Below, in pieces: positions 24,932-33,315 of a stretch of DNA of 64,000 bases. A program made the position numbers and the translations under genes. The DNA is from Bryobacterales bacterium F-183. GTDB taxonomy: Bacteria > Acidobacteriota > Terriglobia > Bryobacterales > Bryobacteraceae. Location: contig AP025252.1 of the NCBI GenBank assembly GCA_016865505.2, positions 2,046,001 to 2,110,000 on the forward strand, given 5' to 3'. The notes under the pieces were generated by a model, which was given only the letters and a program-made list of their open reading frames with translations, did no database searches and had not been told where the DNA came from. Numbering within the stretch: position 1 is the first letter of the stretch; each line of letters begins with the position of its first letter.

Positions 24932-26224
24932 TAGCTCCCCGTCCACACCTAAGACTATTGCTTTGATCTGCTTACGAGGCTCCACCGCTTCCGTCAGCCG
25001 GATCTTGCAAAAGTTATCGGACAAAGCTGAACACTGTCCATCTAAAGAGACGGCGTCCAAGTGCTTCCCAATCAAGGACTTCAGGAATGCCTGATGCTTC
25101 CGCGTCTGTAGTTCCCGCAGCACACGATTCCGCTCTTTGCGAACCGCCATCGGAACCTGCGCCGCGCTATCCGCCGCCGGTGTACCCGGTCGCTCCGAAT
25201 ACGTGAACACGTGCAGATACGTAAACGGCAGGCTCTCGATAAACTGCCGGCTATCTTCGAACTCCGCGTCCGTCTCCCCGGGGAACCCGACCATCACATC
25301 CGCCCCGATCGCCGCATCCGGCATCAGCGCCCGCGCCCGCCGTACCCGGTCCTCATAATGCCGCGGCCTGTACTTCCGGTGCATCCGCCGAAGTACCGTA
25401 TCGGACCCGGACTGCAACGGCGCATGGACATGCTTGGCAATCCGCGATTCACCCGCCACAAGATCCAAAAGCTCGCCCGACCAATCCATAGGTTCAATCG
25501 AAGACAGCCGCAGCTTCTGGACCTCGGTCTCATCCAGAATCCGCCGCAGCAGCGCCGGCAACCGCATCGTGAACCCCGGCTCGCGACCCCAACGTCCCAG
25601 GTTGATCCCGCTCAGCACCACTTCGGGGTATCCAGCAGCCGTCAACGCCCGAACCTGCTCGATCACCTCGCCCACCGGCATACTCCGGCTGCGTCCGCGC
25701 ACAAACGGAATAATGCAGAACGAACAGCGGTTGTTGCACCCATCCTGGATCTTCAGATTGGGCCGTGAACGATCGCCGGCCGCATCGGACACGGGCGACG
25801 CCAAAAAGTCATGCCGCGCAAAGATGTCGCCGACATGCACCTGCGCGTGATAGCTCGGTGCTTCAATCTGCACAAAGCCAGGGTGCGAACCCGCAATCAG
25901 TTCCGCGATCTGCGTCTTATGCGAATTGCCCACCACCATCGACACACCGGGCAACTGCGCGATCTCTTCCGGCGCCCGCTGCGCATAACAACCGGTCACC
26001 AGAATTTGCGCCGCAGGATTTTCGCGATGCACCCGCCGTACCGTCTGCCGCAAATCGTCATCGGCGTTGGATGTCACCGTACAGGTATTCAGAATCACCC
26101 AGTCCGCATCCGAATGACCGTCCGCAGACCGCGACATCCCCTTGGCAGCCAGGGCGGCTTCAATCGCCGCACCGTCAGCCTGTGAGGCCCGGCAACCGAA
26201 ATTCTGAACGGCAAACTTTTGCAT
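24905..26224 (-). CDS. mtaB: tRNA t6A37 methylthiotransferase
   Basis: The 439-residue enzyme has an N-terminal UPF0004 domain whose cysteines (FGCRAS, NTCTV, GCYAQR) hold the sulfur-donating cluster, a radical SAM motif CNNRCSFC, and a C-terminal TRAM-like part. It converts t6A at position 37 of ANN-decoding tRNAs to ms2t6A in the cytoplasm. Its N-terminal pattern QNFGCRASQADGAAIE fits MtaB rather than MiaB or RimO. I chose the ATG at 26224 because a GATAGT element lies seven bases upstream on this strand; a GTG two codons earlier is possible. The 3' end carries the promoter and operator of the efflux operon. Confidence 0.85.
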   Translation of the reverse strand: MQKFAVQNFGCRASQADGAAIEAALAAKGMSRSADGHSDADWVILNTCTVTSNADDDLRQTVRRVHRENPAAQILVTGCYAQRAPEEIAQLPGVSMVVGNSHKTQIAELIAGSHPGFVQIEAPSYHAQVHVGDIFARHDFLASPVSDAAGDRSRPNLKIQDGCNNRCSFCIIPFVRGRSRSMPVGEVIEQVRALTAAGYPEVVLSGINLGRWGREPGFTMRLPALLRRILDETEVQKLRLSSIEPMDWSGELLDLVAGESRIAKHVHAPLQSGSDTVLRRMHRKYRPRHYEDRVRRARALMPDAAIGADVMVGFPGETDAEFEDSRQFIESLPFTYLHVFTYSERPGTPAADSAAQVPMAVRKERNRVLRELQTRKHQAFLKSLIGKHLDAVSLDGQCSALSDNFCKIRLTEAVEPRKQIKAIVLGVDGELLTAQPSPC

Positions 26225-26254
26225 CGACACTACTATCTTCAGGATAATCGGCCT

Positions 26255-27745
26255 ATGGTCTCGCTTTTGTCGTGTACGTTATTTTTGGCCCAAGCCGCCG
26301 CTACTCCGCCGCCAACCTCTACAGCCAAGCCGGAAATCGTCACCGCGCCCGTGGTCAAACAGCAAAAGCTCACCGTCAACGGCAAGACGCTGGATTACAC
26401 CACCACCACGGGCATGATGCCCCTGTTCAACCCCCAGACCAAGGAACACGAAGCCGACATCTTCTTCATCGCCTACACGCTCAACGGCGTACAGAACAAA
26501 GCCAAGCGACGCCTCACCTTTTCCTTTAATGGCGGACCCGGCTCCGCTTCCGTCTGGCTCCACCTCGGAGCTCTCGGACCCAAGCGCGTCAAGATGAACG
26601 ACGACGGTTCGCTCCCGCCCGCGCCATACCAACTCGTCCCCAACGAAGGCACCTGGCTCGACGATACTGACCTCGTCTTCATTGACCCCGTCGGCACAGG
26701 CTACTCTCGCGCCACCAAGCCGGACCTCGGCAAGAAGTTCTGGGGCGTCAAAGGCGACATGGAATCGGTCGCCGAGTTCGTCCGCATGTACCTCACGCGG
26801 TACGAACGCTGGTCCTCGCCGCTCTTCATCGTCGGCGAAAGCTACGGCACCACACGCGCCGCCAACATCGCTGGCTACCTTACAAACCAGGGCATCGCCT
26901 TAAACGGCGTGATGCTCGTCTCCACCATCCTCAACTTCCAAACCGCCCGCTTCCAGCGCGGCAACGACCTGCCGTACATCCTCTTCCTGCCCACCTACAC
27001 GGCCACCGCTTGGTATCACAAGCGCCTCCCGGCGGACCTCCAAAAAGACCTCCGCAAGACCCTGAAGGAAGTGGAAGCCTGGGCCATCGGCGGCTACCAG
27101 GAAGCGCTAGCCAAAGGCGACAAGCTTCAAGGCGCGGAACGCAAAGCCGTACTCGACAAGCTCGCCCGCTACACCGGCCTCGACACCAAGTACCTGGACC
27201 AGACCGAGCTCCGCATCAACATCATGGAATTCATCCGCCAGCTCCGTCGCGACGAAAACGTCAACGTCGGCCGCCTCGATTCCCGCCTAACGGGCAGTGG
27301 CGAACGCGCCTTCACCCCCGGCGTCGATGCCGATCCCTCGATGTCCGCGATCATGCCGCCGTACACGGCCGCCTTCAACGACTACGCCCGCACCGAACTC
27401 GGCTACAAGAATGACCAGCAGTATTATGTCCTCGGCGGAGGCATCGGCCGCTGGGACTGGGGCACCGACAACGGCTTTGCCGACGTTACAGAAAGCCTTC
27501 GCAGCGCCTTCGCCAAGAACCCGCACATGAAGCTCTACATCGGCTCCGGCTACTACGACCTCGCCACGCCGTACTTCGCCGCGGACTACACCATGAACCA
27601 CATGGGACTGCCCAAAGAAGCCTGGAAGAACATCAAGTCCTACGAGTACGAAGCCGGGCACATGTACTATATCCACCTGGACTCCCTCAAGCAATTCAAG
27701 AAGGACGTCACTACCTTCCTCACCTGGGCGGCCCCCCTCAACTAA
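26255..27745 (+). CDS. Secreted S10 family serine carboxypeptidase
   Basis: The 496-residue protein has a signal peptide (MVSLLSCTLFLAQAAA) and an alpha/beta-hydrolase fold with the S10 landmarks FNGGPGSASVWLHLG around 91-105 for the oxyanion hole, Ser196 in GESYG, an aspartate in SGYYDLATP and a histidine in YEAGHMYY. S10 enzymes release C-terminal residues at acidic pH, which suits a soil acidobacterium. The M28 peptidase gene begins one base after its stop, so the two probably degrade peptides in sequence. The ATG at 26255 lies six bases after GATAAT; AGGAT could also serve as a weak ribosome-binding site. Confidence 0.9.
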   Translation: MVSLLSCTLFLAQAAATPPPTSTAKPEIVTAPVVKQQKLTVNGKTLDYTTTTGMMPLFNPQTKEHEADIFFIAYTLNGVQNKAKRRLTFSFNGGPGSASVWLHLGALGPKRVKMNDDGSLPPAPYQLVPNEGTWLDDTDLVFIDPVGTGYSRATKPDLGKKFWGVKGDMESVAEFVRMYLTRYERWSSPLFIVGESYGTTRAANIAGYLTNQGIALNGVMLVSTILNFQTARFQRGNDLPYILFLPTYTATAWYHKRLPADLQKDLRKTLKEVEAWAIGGYQEALAKGDKLQGAERKAVLDKLARYTGLDTKYLDQTELRINIMEFIRQLRRDENVNVGRLDSRLTGSGERAFTPGVDADPSMSAIMPPYTAAFNDYARTELGYKNDQQYYVLGGGIGRWDWGTDNGFADVTESLRSAFAKNPHMKLYIGSGYYDLATPYFAADYTMNHMGLPKEAWKNIKSYEYEAGHMYYIHLDSLKQFKKDVTTFLTWAAPLN

Positions 27746-27746
27746 C

Positions 27747-29222
27747 ATGCGCGCATCACGATTTCTCCTCTGCCTGACGCCACTCCTGGCCCTCGCGCAA
27801 TCGCTTCCCCCCAAAGAGGCAGCACTGCTCAAGTCCATCCGCGCCAACACGCTCAAGGCGCATGTATCCTTCCTCGCGTCTGACCTTTTGGAAGGCCGCG
27901 ACACCCCATCCCGAGGACTCGACATCGCCGGTGAGTACATCGCCGCGCAGTTCCGCCGTGTAGGCCTCGAACCCGCAGGCGACAACGCGACGTACTTCCA
28001 AATCGCGCCGTACCTCAAGATCACGCAGCCCCTCGACAACTTCCGCATCCGCGTCGAACTGCCAGACGGCGGCAAGGCCTGGGAATCCACCGGAGCCAAG
28101 GTGATGCCCATCGTGTACAGCGCCACAAACCTCGCCAATCTCGAAGTCGTAAAGGTCGCGCTCACCGATGAAGCCGCCAAGCTACCCGCCCCGGAAACCG
28201 TCAAAGGCAAAGCGGTGATCCTCGTCACCTCGCAGCGCGTACCCGGCCTCATGGCCAAGCGTGACGAACTGCTCGCCATGCAACCTGCGGTCGTGATCAC
28301 CGGAGGTTTCGTCTCTCAGCAGCCGCGCCTTCGCCCCGCCTCTACCAAAGGCGCAGGCATACCCATCGTCGTCACTTCGGATTCGGACTTCACCAAGTTC
28401 GCCGCGGACCTTCCCGCAGGTCCCACCGCCGCCAAGCTCACCCTACAAACGGCAGCCCCCGTAGAAGAGCAGATCAGCCTGCGCAACGTGGTAGCGAAGC
28501 TCCCCGGTTCGGACCCCGCGCTATCGAAACAAGTGGTGCTGCTCACCGCGCATTATGACCACGTCGGCATCGCCCCACGAGGCGACGGCGACCGCATCAA
28601 CAACGGCGCCAATGACGATGCCAGCGGCGTCGCTACGGTACTCACCCTCGCCGAAGCCTTCGCAAGCCGCAGCGAACGTCCTCGCCGCACCCTCGTCTTC
28701 ATGACCTACTTCGGGGAAGAGAAGGGACTCTTCGGGTCGCGCCACTACGCCGAGCATCCGCTGTTCCCGCTCAAGGACACCGCCGCGAACCTCAACTTTG
28801 AACACATGGGACGCACCGACGATGCGGAAGGTCCAAAACCCGGCAAGATCACGGCCAGCGGCTTTGACTACACCACCATTGGCGAAGTCCTCACCCAGGC
28901 CGGCAAGGACACAGACGTCGAAGCCTGGAAGCACGAAAAGAACAGCGATGCCTTCTTCGGGCGTAGCGATAATCAGGCCCTCGCCGACGCTGGTGTACCC
29001 GCGCTAACCCTCGCCGTCACCTGGATCTTCCCGGACTACCATCGCCCCACGGACCACTGGGACAAGATCGACTACACCAACATGGAACGCGTCGTCCGTA
29101 CCTGCGCCTTAACAGCCGAACGCATTGCGGACACCGAAGCGCCCCCGCACTGGATCACGACCAACCCAAAGGTGGAAAAGTACGCCAAAGCCGCGCAGGC
29201 GTTGGCTACAAAAACGCAGTAG
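27747..29222 (+). CDS. Secreted M28 family metallopeptidase
   Basis: The 491-residue protein has a signal peptide (MRASRFLLCLTPLLALAQS), a PA-like insert in the first half and an M28 catalytic domain. The zinc ligands and catalytic residues are visible in TAHYDHVG near 269-271, NGANDDASG near 290, FGEEKGLFGS near 323-325, FEHMGR near 352 and a late DYHRPTDHWDKID. Enzymes of this type are aminopeptidases with two zinc ions. It follows the S10 gene after a single base. Its 3' end overlaps the convergent zinc-ribbon gene by 17 bases. Confidence 0.9.
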   Translation: MRASRFLLCLTPLLALAQSLPPKEAALLKSIRANTLKAHVSFLASDLLEGRDTPSRGLDIAGEYIAAQFRRVGLEPAGDNATYFQIAPYLKITQPLDNFRIRVELPDGGKAWESTGAKVMPIVYSATNLANLEVVKVALTDEAAKLPAPETVKGKAVILVTSQRVPGLMAKRDELLAMQPAVVITGGFVSQQPRLRPASTKGAGIPIVVTSDSDFTKFAADLPAGPTAAKLTLQTAAPVEEQISLRNVVAKLPGSDPALSKQVVLLTAHYDHVGIAPRGDGDRINNGANDDASGVATVLTLAEAFASRSERPRRTLVFMTYFGEEKGLFGSRHYAEHPLFPLKDTAANLNFEHMGRTDDAEGPKPGKITASGFDYTTIGEVLTQAGKDTDVEAWKHEKNSDAFFGRSDNQALADAGVPALTLAVTWIFPDYHRPTDHWDKIDYTNMERVVRTCALTAERIADTEAPPHWITTNPKVEKYAKAAQALATKTQ

Positions 29223-29472
29223 TCTTGATGCCGGAAATCTCAAACCGCCGTCTACACCGCTTGCAATCCACCTTATCGTCGATCAGCACCATGTAGCTCA
29301 TCCACTTGGCAAACTTGGCTCGGTCGCGCTCATCGGCGCGGCCTTGCAGGCGGTCCACCTTCTTGCGAAGGAGCCAGTTCAGCTCGTACGTATCCTGTGT
29401 CCGGCAGAACGGGCAGTTCAAGGTCGCCGGCTTCGTCGCGCGGGACTCTCGATAGAAATCACGTTCGTCCAT
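29206..29472 (-). CDS. Small zinc-ribbon protein
   Basis: An 88-residue protein with two CxxC pairs, CPFC near residue 20 and CKRC near 70, which can bind one zinc ion. The part between them is rich in charged residues and has no catalytic motif. The ATG shares a base with the stop of the aminotransferase gene (TAATG), so it is translated by coupling. Its function is unknown. A longer reading in the same frame upstream lies inside the aminotransferase and is not coding. Confidence 0.6.
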   Translation of the reverse strand: MDERDFYRESRATKPATLNCPFCRTQDTYELNWLLRKKVDRLQGRADERDRAKFAKWMSYMVLIDDKVDCKRCRRRFEISGIKTTAFL

Positions 29473-30770
29473 TAGCTGGCGCTCCATGCGCCCAGCGCCT
29501 GGTCGAACTTGCCCGCAAACTCGTCGACATCCGCCTTGGTGATGTTCATCGGCGGCGTACACCGCAGCACATTGCCGTACGTGCCGCCCTTGCCAATCAG
29601 CAGGCCCAAGTCCCGCGCCAGTTCCATAATCCGCGCCGTAGCCTTGGTCGCTGGAACCTTCGTCGCGCGATCCTCCACCAGTTCGATGCCCCACATCAGG
29701 CCCATGCCGCGAACATCGCCGATAATCGTGTACTTATCCTTCAACTCGTACAGCTTGTCCTTCAGATAAGCGCCCACCTCGGTAACGCTATGCATCAGGC
29801 GATTCTCATCAATGAAGTCGATCACCGCCTTGGCCTGCGTCGTCGCCACTGGATTGCCGCCGAAGGTCGATAGCGTAACGCCCTTCATCGCATCGGCCAC
29901 CTGCGGCTTGGCGACGGTCATCCCAATCGGCAACCCATTCGCCAGACCCTTCGCGCCCGTCATGATGTCCGGCACCACACCCCACTGCTCGATCCCAAAC
30001 CACTTGCCGCCCGTACGACCCCAGCCCGTCTGCACTTCGTCCGAAATGAACAGCCCACCATGCTGCCGTACGATCCCTTCAATGATCTGGAAGTAGTCCT
30101 TCGGCGGCACGATAAAGCCCCCCACGCCCTGAATCGGCTCGGCGATGAACGCCGCCACCTTGCCCGAAGTCGTGGTCTGGATCAGCTCTTTCACATCCGT
30201 CGCGCATCGCGTACCGCAATGGTCCGGTGTCGCGCCAAACGGGCAGCGGTAGCAGTACGCGTTATGCGCATGCACCACACCCCCGGGCAACGTATCGTGA
30301 ATCCTCCACGTCGACTGCGCCGTAATCGACATCGCCATCGCGCTACGCCCGTGGTAACTATGCCGCAGCGCGACAATCTCGTTCGACCCCGTATACATCC
30401 GCGCCAACAGCACCGCATTCTCATTCGCTTCCGTACCGCTGTTGGTAAAGAAGGACTTCGTCAGCGCCCCGCCGCCCGGCGTAATCGACGCGATCTTCTT
30501 CGCCAGTTCCAACTGCGGCTGCGTGGCAAACACCGTGGACACATGCTGCAGCTTGTCCAACTGCGCGCGAGTCTTCGCCGTCACCGTCTCGTTGCAGTGC
30601 CCGACGGACACCGTCACGATCCCGCCAAAGAAATCCAGATACTGCTTGCCGTCGATATCGAACAGGTACTGATCCTTGGCGTGATCAATAATCAGCGGTT
30701 CCGGGAAGTAGTGAAAAATCGCCGGGAAGAGGAACTCTTTTTGCGCGAGAAGGATTTCCTGCTTGGTCAC
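29472..30770 (-). CDS. Class III aminotransferase (AGXT2/GABA-type)
   Basis: The 432-residue PLP enzyme has the class III pattern: DIDGKQYLDFFGGI, a TNSGTEANENA substrate-phosphate motif, SDEVQTGWGRTG with the PLP-contacting aspartate, and MTGAKGLANGLPIG with the probable Schiff-base lysine. It resembles alanine-glyoxylate aminotransferase 2 and 4-aminobutyrate enzymes; the exact donor cannot be read. An insert with CYRCPFGATPDHCGTRC holds four cysteines and could bind a metal. The start is set at the GTG at 30770, nine bases after TGT-TATAAC, giving an almost leaderless transcript; a TTG ten codons earlier is possible. Confidence 0.83.
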   Translation of the reverse strand: MTKQEILLAQKEFLFPAIFHYFPEPLIIDHAKDQYLFDIDGKQYLDFFGGIVTVSVGHCNETVTAKTRAQLDKLQHVSTVFATQPQLELAKKIASITPGGGALTKSFFTNSGTEANENAVLLARMYTGSNEIVALRHSYHGRSAMAMSITAQSTWRIHDTLPGGVVHAHNAYCYRCPFGATPDHCGTRCATDVKELIQTTTSGKVAAFIAEPIQGVGGFIVPPKDYFQIIEGIVRQHGGLFISDEVQTGWGRTGGKWFGIEQWGVVPDIMTGAKGLANGLPIGMTVAKPQVADAMKGVTLSTFGGNPVATTQAKAVIDFIDENRLMHSVTEVGAYLKDKLYELKDKYTIIGDVRGMGLMWGIELVEDRATKVPATKATARIMELARDLGLLIGKGGTYGNVLRCTPPMNITKADVDEFAGKFDQALGAWSAS

Positions 30771-30779
30771 AGTAGCCGA

Positions 30780-30788
30780 GTTATAACA
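30780..30788 (-). promoter_or_regulatory. Extended -10 promoter of the aminotransferase gene
   Basis: TGT-TATAAC on the minus strand ends nine bases before the GTG start. Transcription would begin two or three bases before that codon. It shares a 48-base gap with a divergent extended -10 element. Confidence 0.5.
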
Positions 30789-30802
30789 TACGGCGGTCAA
30801 TT

Positions 30803-30811
30803 TGATACACT
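30803..30811 (+). promoter_or_regulatory. Extended -10 promoter of the MFS gene
   Basis: TGA-TACACT ends seven bases before the ATG at 30819, so the predicted first base of the mRNA is at or next to the start codon. No Shine-Dalgarno sequence is present. Confidence 0.45.
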
Positions 30812-30818
30812 TCCACGG

Positions 30819-31961
30819 ATGCTCATAGCCGCTGCAATTCTAGCCATCTTCGTGTACGGCGTCATCGCCGCCATGTTGGGAACGCTCTTACCAACCTTTA
30901 AATTCACCGGTCCCGAAAGCGGGTCCATTGCCCTCGCCCAGTCCATCGGACTCGTCATCGCGTCCCTCTCCGCCGGGCCCATCATCGACAACAAGGGCAA
31001 GAAAACAGCGCTGGTTTCGGGCTTATTCCTGATCGCCGCAGTACTCTGGGCCCTGCCGAACGTCGCGGGCTTCACCATGGTCGCCGTCCTCCTCTTTATC
31101 CTTGGACTCGGCGGCGGCATCATCGTCACCGCGGCCAACGCACTCGTCGGCGACATCAAGTATGGCAACCGTTCGACGATTTCGAACCTCATGAACCTCT
31201 TCTTCGGCGTCGGTTCGATGGCCACGCCGCTGCTCAGCGCCAACCTGTTCGACAACAACGCGCAGAGCCTCTGCTACTTCGCCGCCGTCATGGCCAGCAT
31301 CACCTTCGTGGTCCACATGGCCACCAAGATGCCGCCGCCCACCGGCGAACAGGGCTTCAAGGTTGCGGAAATCGGCCTGCTCGTCAGCCGCCCGGCCCTC
31401 TGGCTCCTCTCGCTGATCCTGTTTATGTACGTGGCGTGTGAAGTCGGCGTCTTCAACTGGCTGTCCAGCTACCTGATCGCCAAGGGCGTACCGGAAGCCG
31501 AAGCGCAAAACATCCTCGGCTGGCGCTTCGCCGGAGGCCTCGTCATCGGCCGCGTCCTCGCCGCCGGCATCCTCACCCGCATCCCCGGCATCACCGTACT
31601 CATGGGAGCAGCCGCCGCCATGGCCGCCTCCACCTACTGGATGCTTGCCGACCCTGCCTCCGCAGGCATCGCCGTGCTCTGCGCCGGAATCGCCATGGCC
31701 CCTGTGTTCCCGACGGTCCTCGGCCTGGTGGGCGACGCCTTCCCGGTCGCGACCGCCACGGCAATGGGCATCGTCATCACCTGCGGCTGGATCGGCCTCA
31801 CGGTCAGCTCCAGCATCATCGGCTCCATCGCCGGAGAGGACAAGTCGAACCTCCCCGCCGCGCTGAACATCTTCCCGATCTGCTCGGTGATCATGCTGGT
31901 GCTGTTGGTAGTGCTGAGCATGGTCCAGAAGAAGCCCGCAGCTTCCGCAGCCCGAGCCTAG
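30819..31961 (+). CDS. MFS transporter
   Basis: The 380-residue protein is almost entirely hydrophobic with about twelve membrane segments and a DNKGKK loop between helices two and three typical of the major facilitator superfamily. It resembles the FucP/sugar-MFS branch in its short loops, but the substrate cannot be read. It begins directly at the predicted transcription start and has no ribosome-binding site. The much longer open frame that starts upstream runs over the aminotransferase on the other strand and is not coding. Its stop overlaps that of the DUF5615 gene by four bases. Confidence 0.8.
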   Translation: MLIAAAILAIFVYGVIAAMLGTLLPTFKFTGPESGSIALAQSIGLVIASLSAGPIIDNKGKKTALVSGLFLIAAVLWALPNVAGFTMVAVLLFILGLGGGIIVTAANALVGDIKYGNRSTISNLMNLFFGVGSMATPLLSANLFDNNAQSLCYFAAVMASITFVVHMATKMPPPTGEQGFKVAEIGLLVSRPALWLLSLILFMYVACEVGVFNWLSSYLIAKGVPEAEAQNILGWRFAGGLVIGRVLAAGILTRIPGITVLMGAAAAMAASTYWMLADPASAGIAVLCAGIAMAPVFPTVLGLVGDAFPVATATAMGIVITCGWIGLTVSSSIIGSIAGEDKSNLPAALNIFPICSVIMLVLLVVLSMVQKKPAASAARA

Positions 31962-32299
31962 GGTTGTGTCGGTTTCGCGAAGGGGACATCCACCTCTGCG
32001 AAACTGCCCGCCACACTAGACTCCACGGCAGACACGACTCGATCCACGTAGTGCTTGAGAACCGGCCATTGCTGATTGCCTAACACGACAACAGCGATGC
32101 GCCGGTTTTTCATGTTCTGCTGGTACCGCATGTTCTTGTCGGTCGTTACCAGCACGTCAAACCCTGCGGCTTCAGCTGCGGCGAGTAGTTCCCCGTTTAC
32201 CAAGCGATCCCATCCACGGTCCATCGCCTCAACCACGGTATGGCCCCGCAAGGCTCGCCGCAGGGGTGCTGGAGTACCGTTATCGAACAGGATGAGCAT
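31958..32299 (-). CDS. DUF5615 PIN-like toxin
   Basis: A 113-residue protein that begins MLILFDNGTPAPLRRAL and contains DVLVTTDKNMRYQQN, both typical of DUF5615 PIN-like proteins, with acidic residues in FDNG and TTDKN as likely metal ligands. It is probably a ribonuclease toxin. It overlaps the DUF433 gene by 20 bases, the usual partner order. No experimental role is known for this pair here. Confidence 0.75.
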   Translation of the reverse strand: MLILFDNGTPAPLRRALRGHTVVEAMDRGWDRLVNGELLAAAEAAGFDVLVTTDKNMRYQQNMKNRRIAVVVLGNQQWPVLKHYVDRVVSAVESSVAGSFAEVDVPFAKPTQP

Positions 32300-32567
32300 C
32301 CACGAGCGCCATTCGGGATGCGGGCGCGTCCAGGCTGCGAGCCGCAAACGACAGCACGCCGCTAACCTGCTCCCGCGTCAGATGGAACCATTCCATGATC
32401 TCTTCGATCGTGGCACCCGCCTCTAGATTGTCGAAGACCACAGACACAGGGGTCCGGCTATCTCGGAACACCCACGCGCCACTTCGTTTCTCCGGGATGC
32501 TTTCCACCAGCGGGCAATTGGACCAATCGAAAGTCGTCGACATCGGATTCTTACCAACTACTTCCAT
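32280..32567 (-). CDS. DUF433 antitoxin
   Basis: A 95-residue protein with the DUF433 pattern (WSNCPLVESIPEKRSGAWVF, then TPVSVVFDNLEAGATIEEI and the helix-turn-helix-like WFHLTREQVSGVLSFA). DUF433 proteins act as antitoxins and repressors for DUF5615 toxins. The start may be the ATG at 32567 or at 32543; the second has GGTAAG six bases upstream. Confidence 0.75.
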   Translation of the reverse strand: MEVVGKNPMSTTFDWSNCPLVESIPEKRSGAWVFRDSRTPVSVVFDNLEAGATIEEIMEWFHLTREQVSGVLSFAARSLDAPASRMALVDAHPVR

Positions 32568-32579
32568 CGTACCCGCCCG

Positions 32580-33287
32580 CTACAACCGACGAATCCGCAT
32601 CTTCCGGAACGACACCACAGTCTGGTGATACTGCAGCGCGATCGGACCCCGCTCCCGCTCAATCACATACCTCGGAGGCGTCCGCTTCATCTGCTCCGCT
32701 AGCTTCACTCTGTCGTACTCCAACGTCTTCTTCCCGTTTAGCCAATGCTCCACATGCCCGCCGCGCACCACCAGCCGGCTCCGGTTCCACTTGCCGTACT
32801 TCTTCACCGCCTCAGGCGACGGCGCAAACAAACTGTACAGCCCGCCCGACCTCGAATCCGTCCGCTGAATCGACACCGGCTCGAACTCGTCATCCGCCAT
32901 CTGGTACTCCAGCCCCAGCGAAAACTCCGTCAGCTTCTCCTCGGGCTTCGCCTCCGCCACATCCGCAATCCGCCGGAACTTTCTGTCCTCTTCCTCAATC
33001 ACCAGGTTCACCGCGGACTGCACCCAGTACTTCACCCCGCTATTCGCACCCTTGCGAGGCTTCCACTCCCACTCGAGCTCAAAGTCCGCGTACTCCTCGA
33101 CAGACCACAGATCCGTCCGCCGGTGCACGTACGGCTTCGTCGTCAACACGCCCTTGCGAATCGACCACGCGCCCGCCACATCAGTCTTCCCCGAAGGACT
33201 CCGCCAATGCTCAAAACTGTCTTTTTCGATGAGGTTCTGCCACTCGCTCGCCAGAACGGCGCCGAGAAGCAAACTGCAAACGACCAT
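32580..33287 (-). CDS. Secreted DUF1080 (3-keto-disaccharide hydrolase-like) protein
   Basis: The 235-residue protein has a short signal peptide (MVVCSLLLGAVLAS) and a concanavalin-like beta-sandwich of the DUF1080 family, seen in NLIEKDSFEHWR, GAWSIRKGVLTT, DFELEWEWKPRKGANSGVKYW and GHVEHWLNGKKTLEYD. Members hydrolyse 3-keto-glycosides or bind sugars. The ATG at 33287 starts the signal peptide; a TTG three codons upstream is also open. It diverges from metG across 28 bases. Confidence 0.85.
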   Translation of the reverse strand: MVVCSLLLGAVLASEWQNLIEKDSFEHWRSPSGKTDVAGAWSIRKGVLTTKPYVHRRTDLWSVEEYADFELEWEWKPRKGANSGVKYWVQSAVNLVIEEEDRKFRRIADVAEAKPEEKLTEFSLGLEYQMADDEFEPVSIQRTDSRSGGLYSLFAPSPEAVKKYGKWNRSRLVVRGGHVEHWLNGKKTLEYDRVKLAEQMKRTPPRYVIERERGPIALQYHQTVVSFRKMRIRRL

Positions 33288-33315
33288 TTCGCTCAATCAT
33301 ACTGAAAGGACAAGG

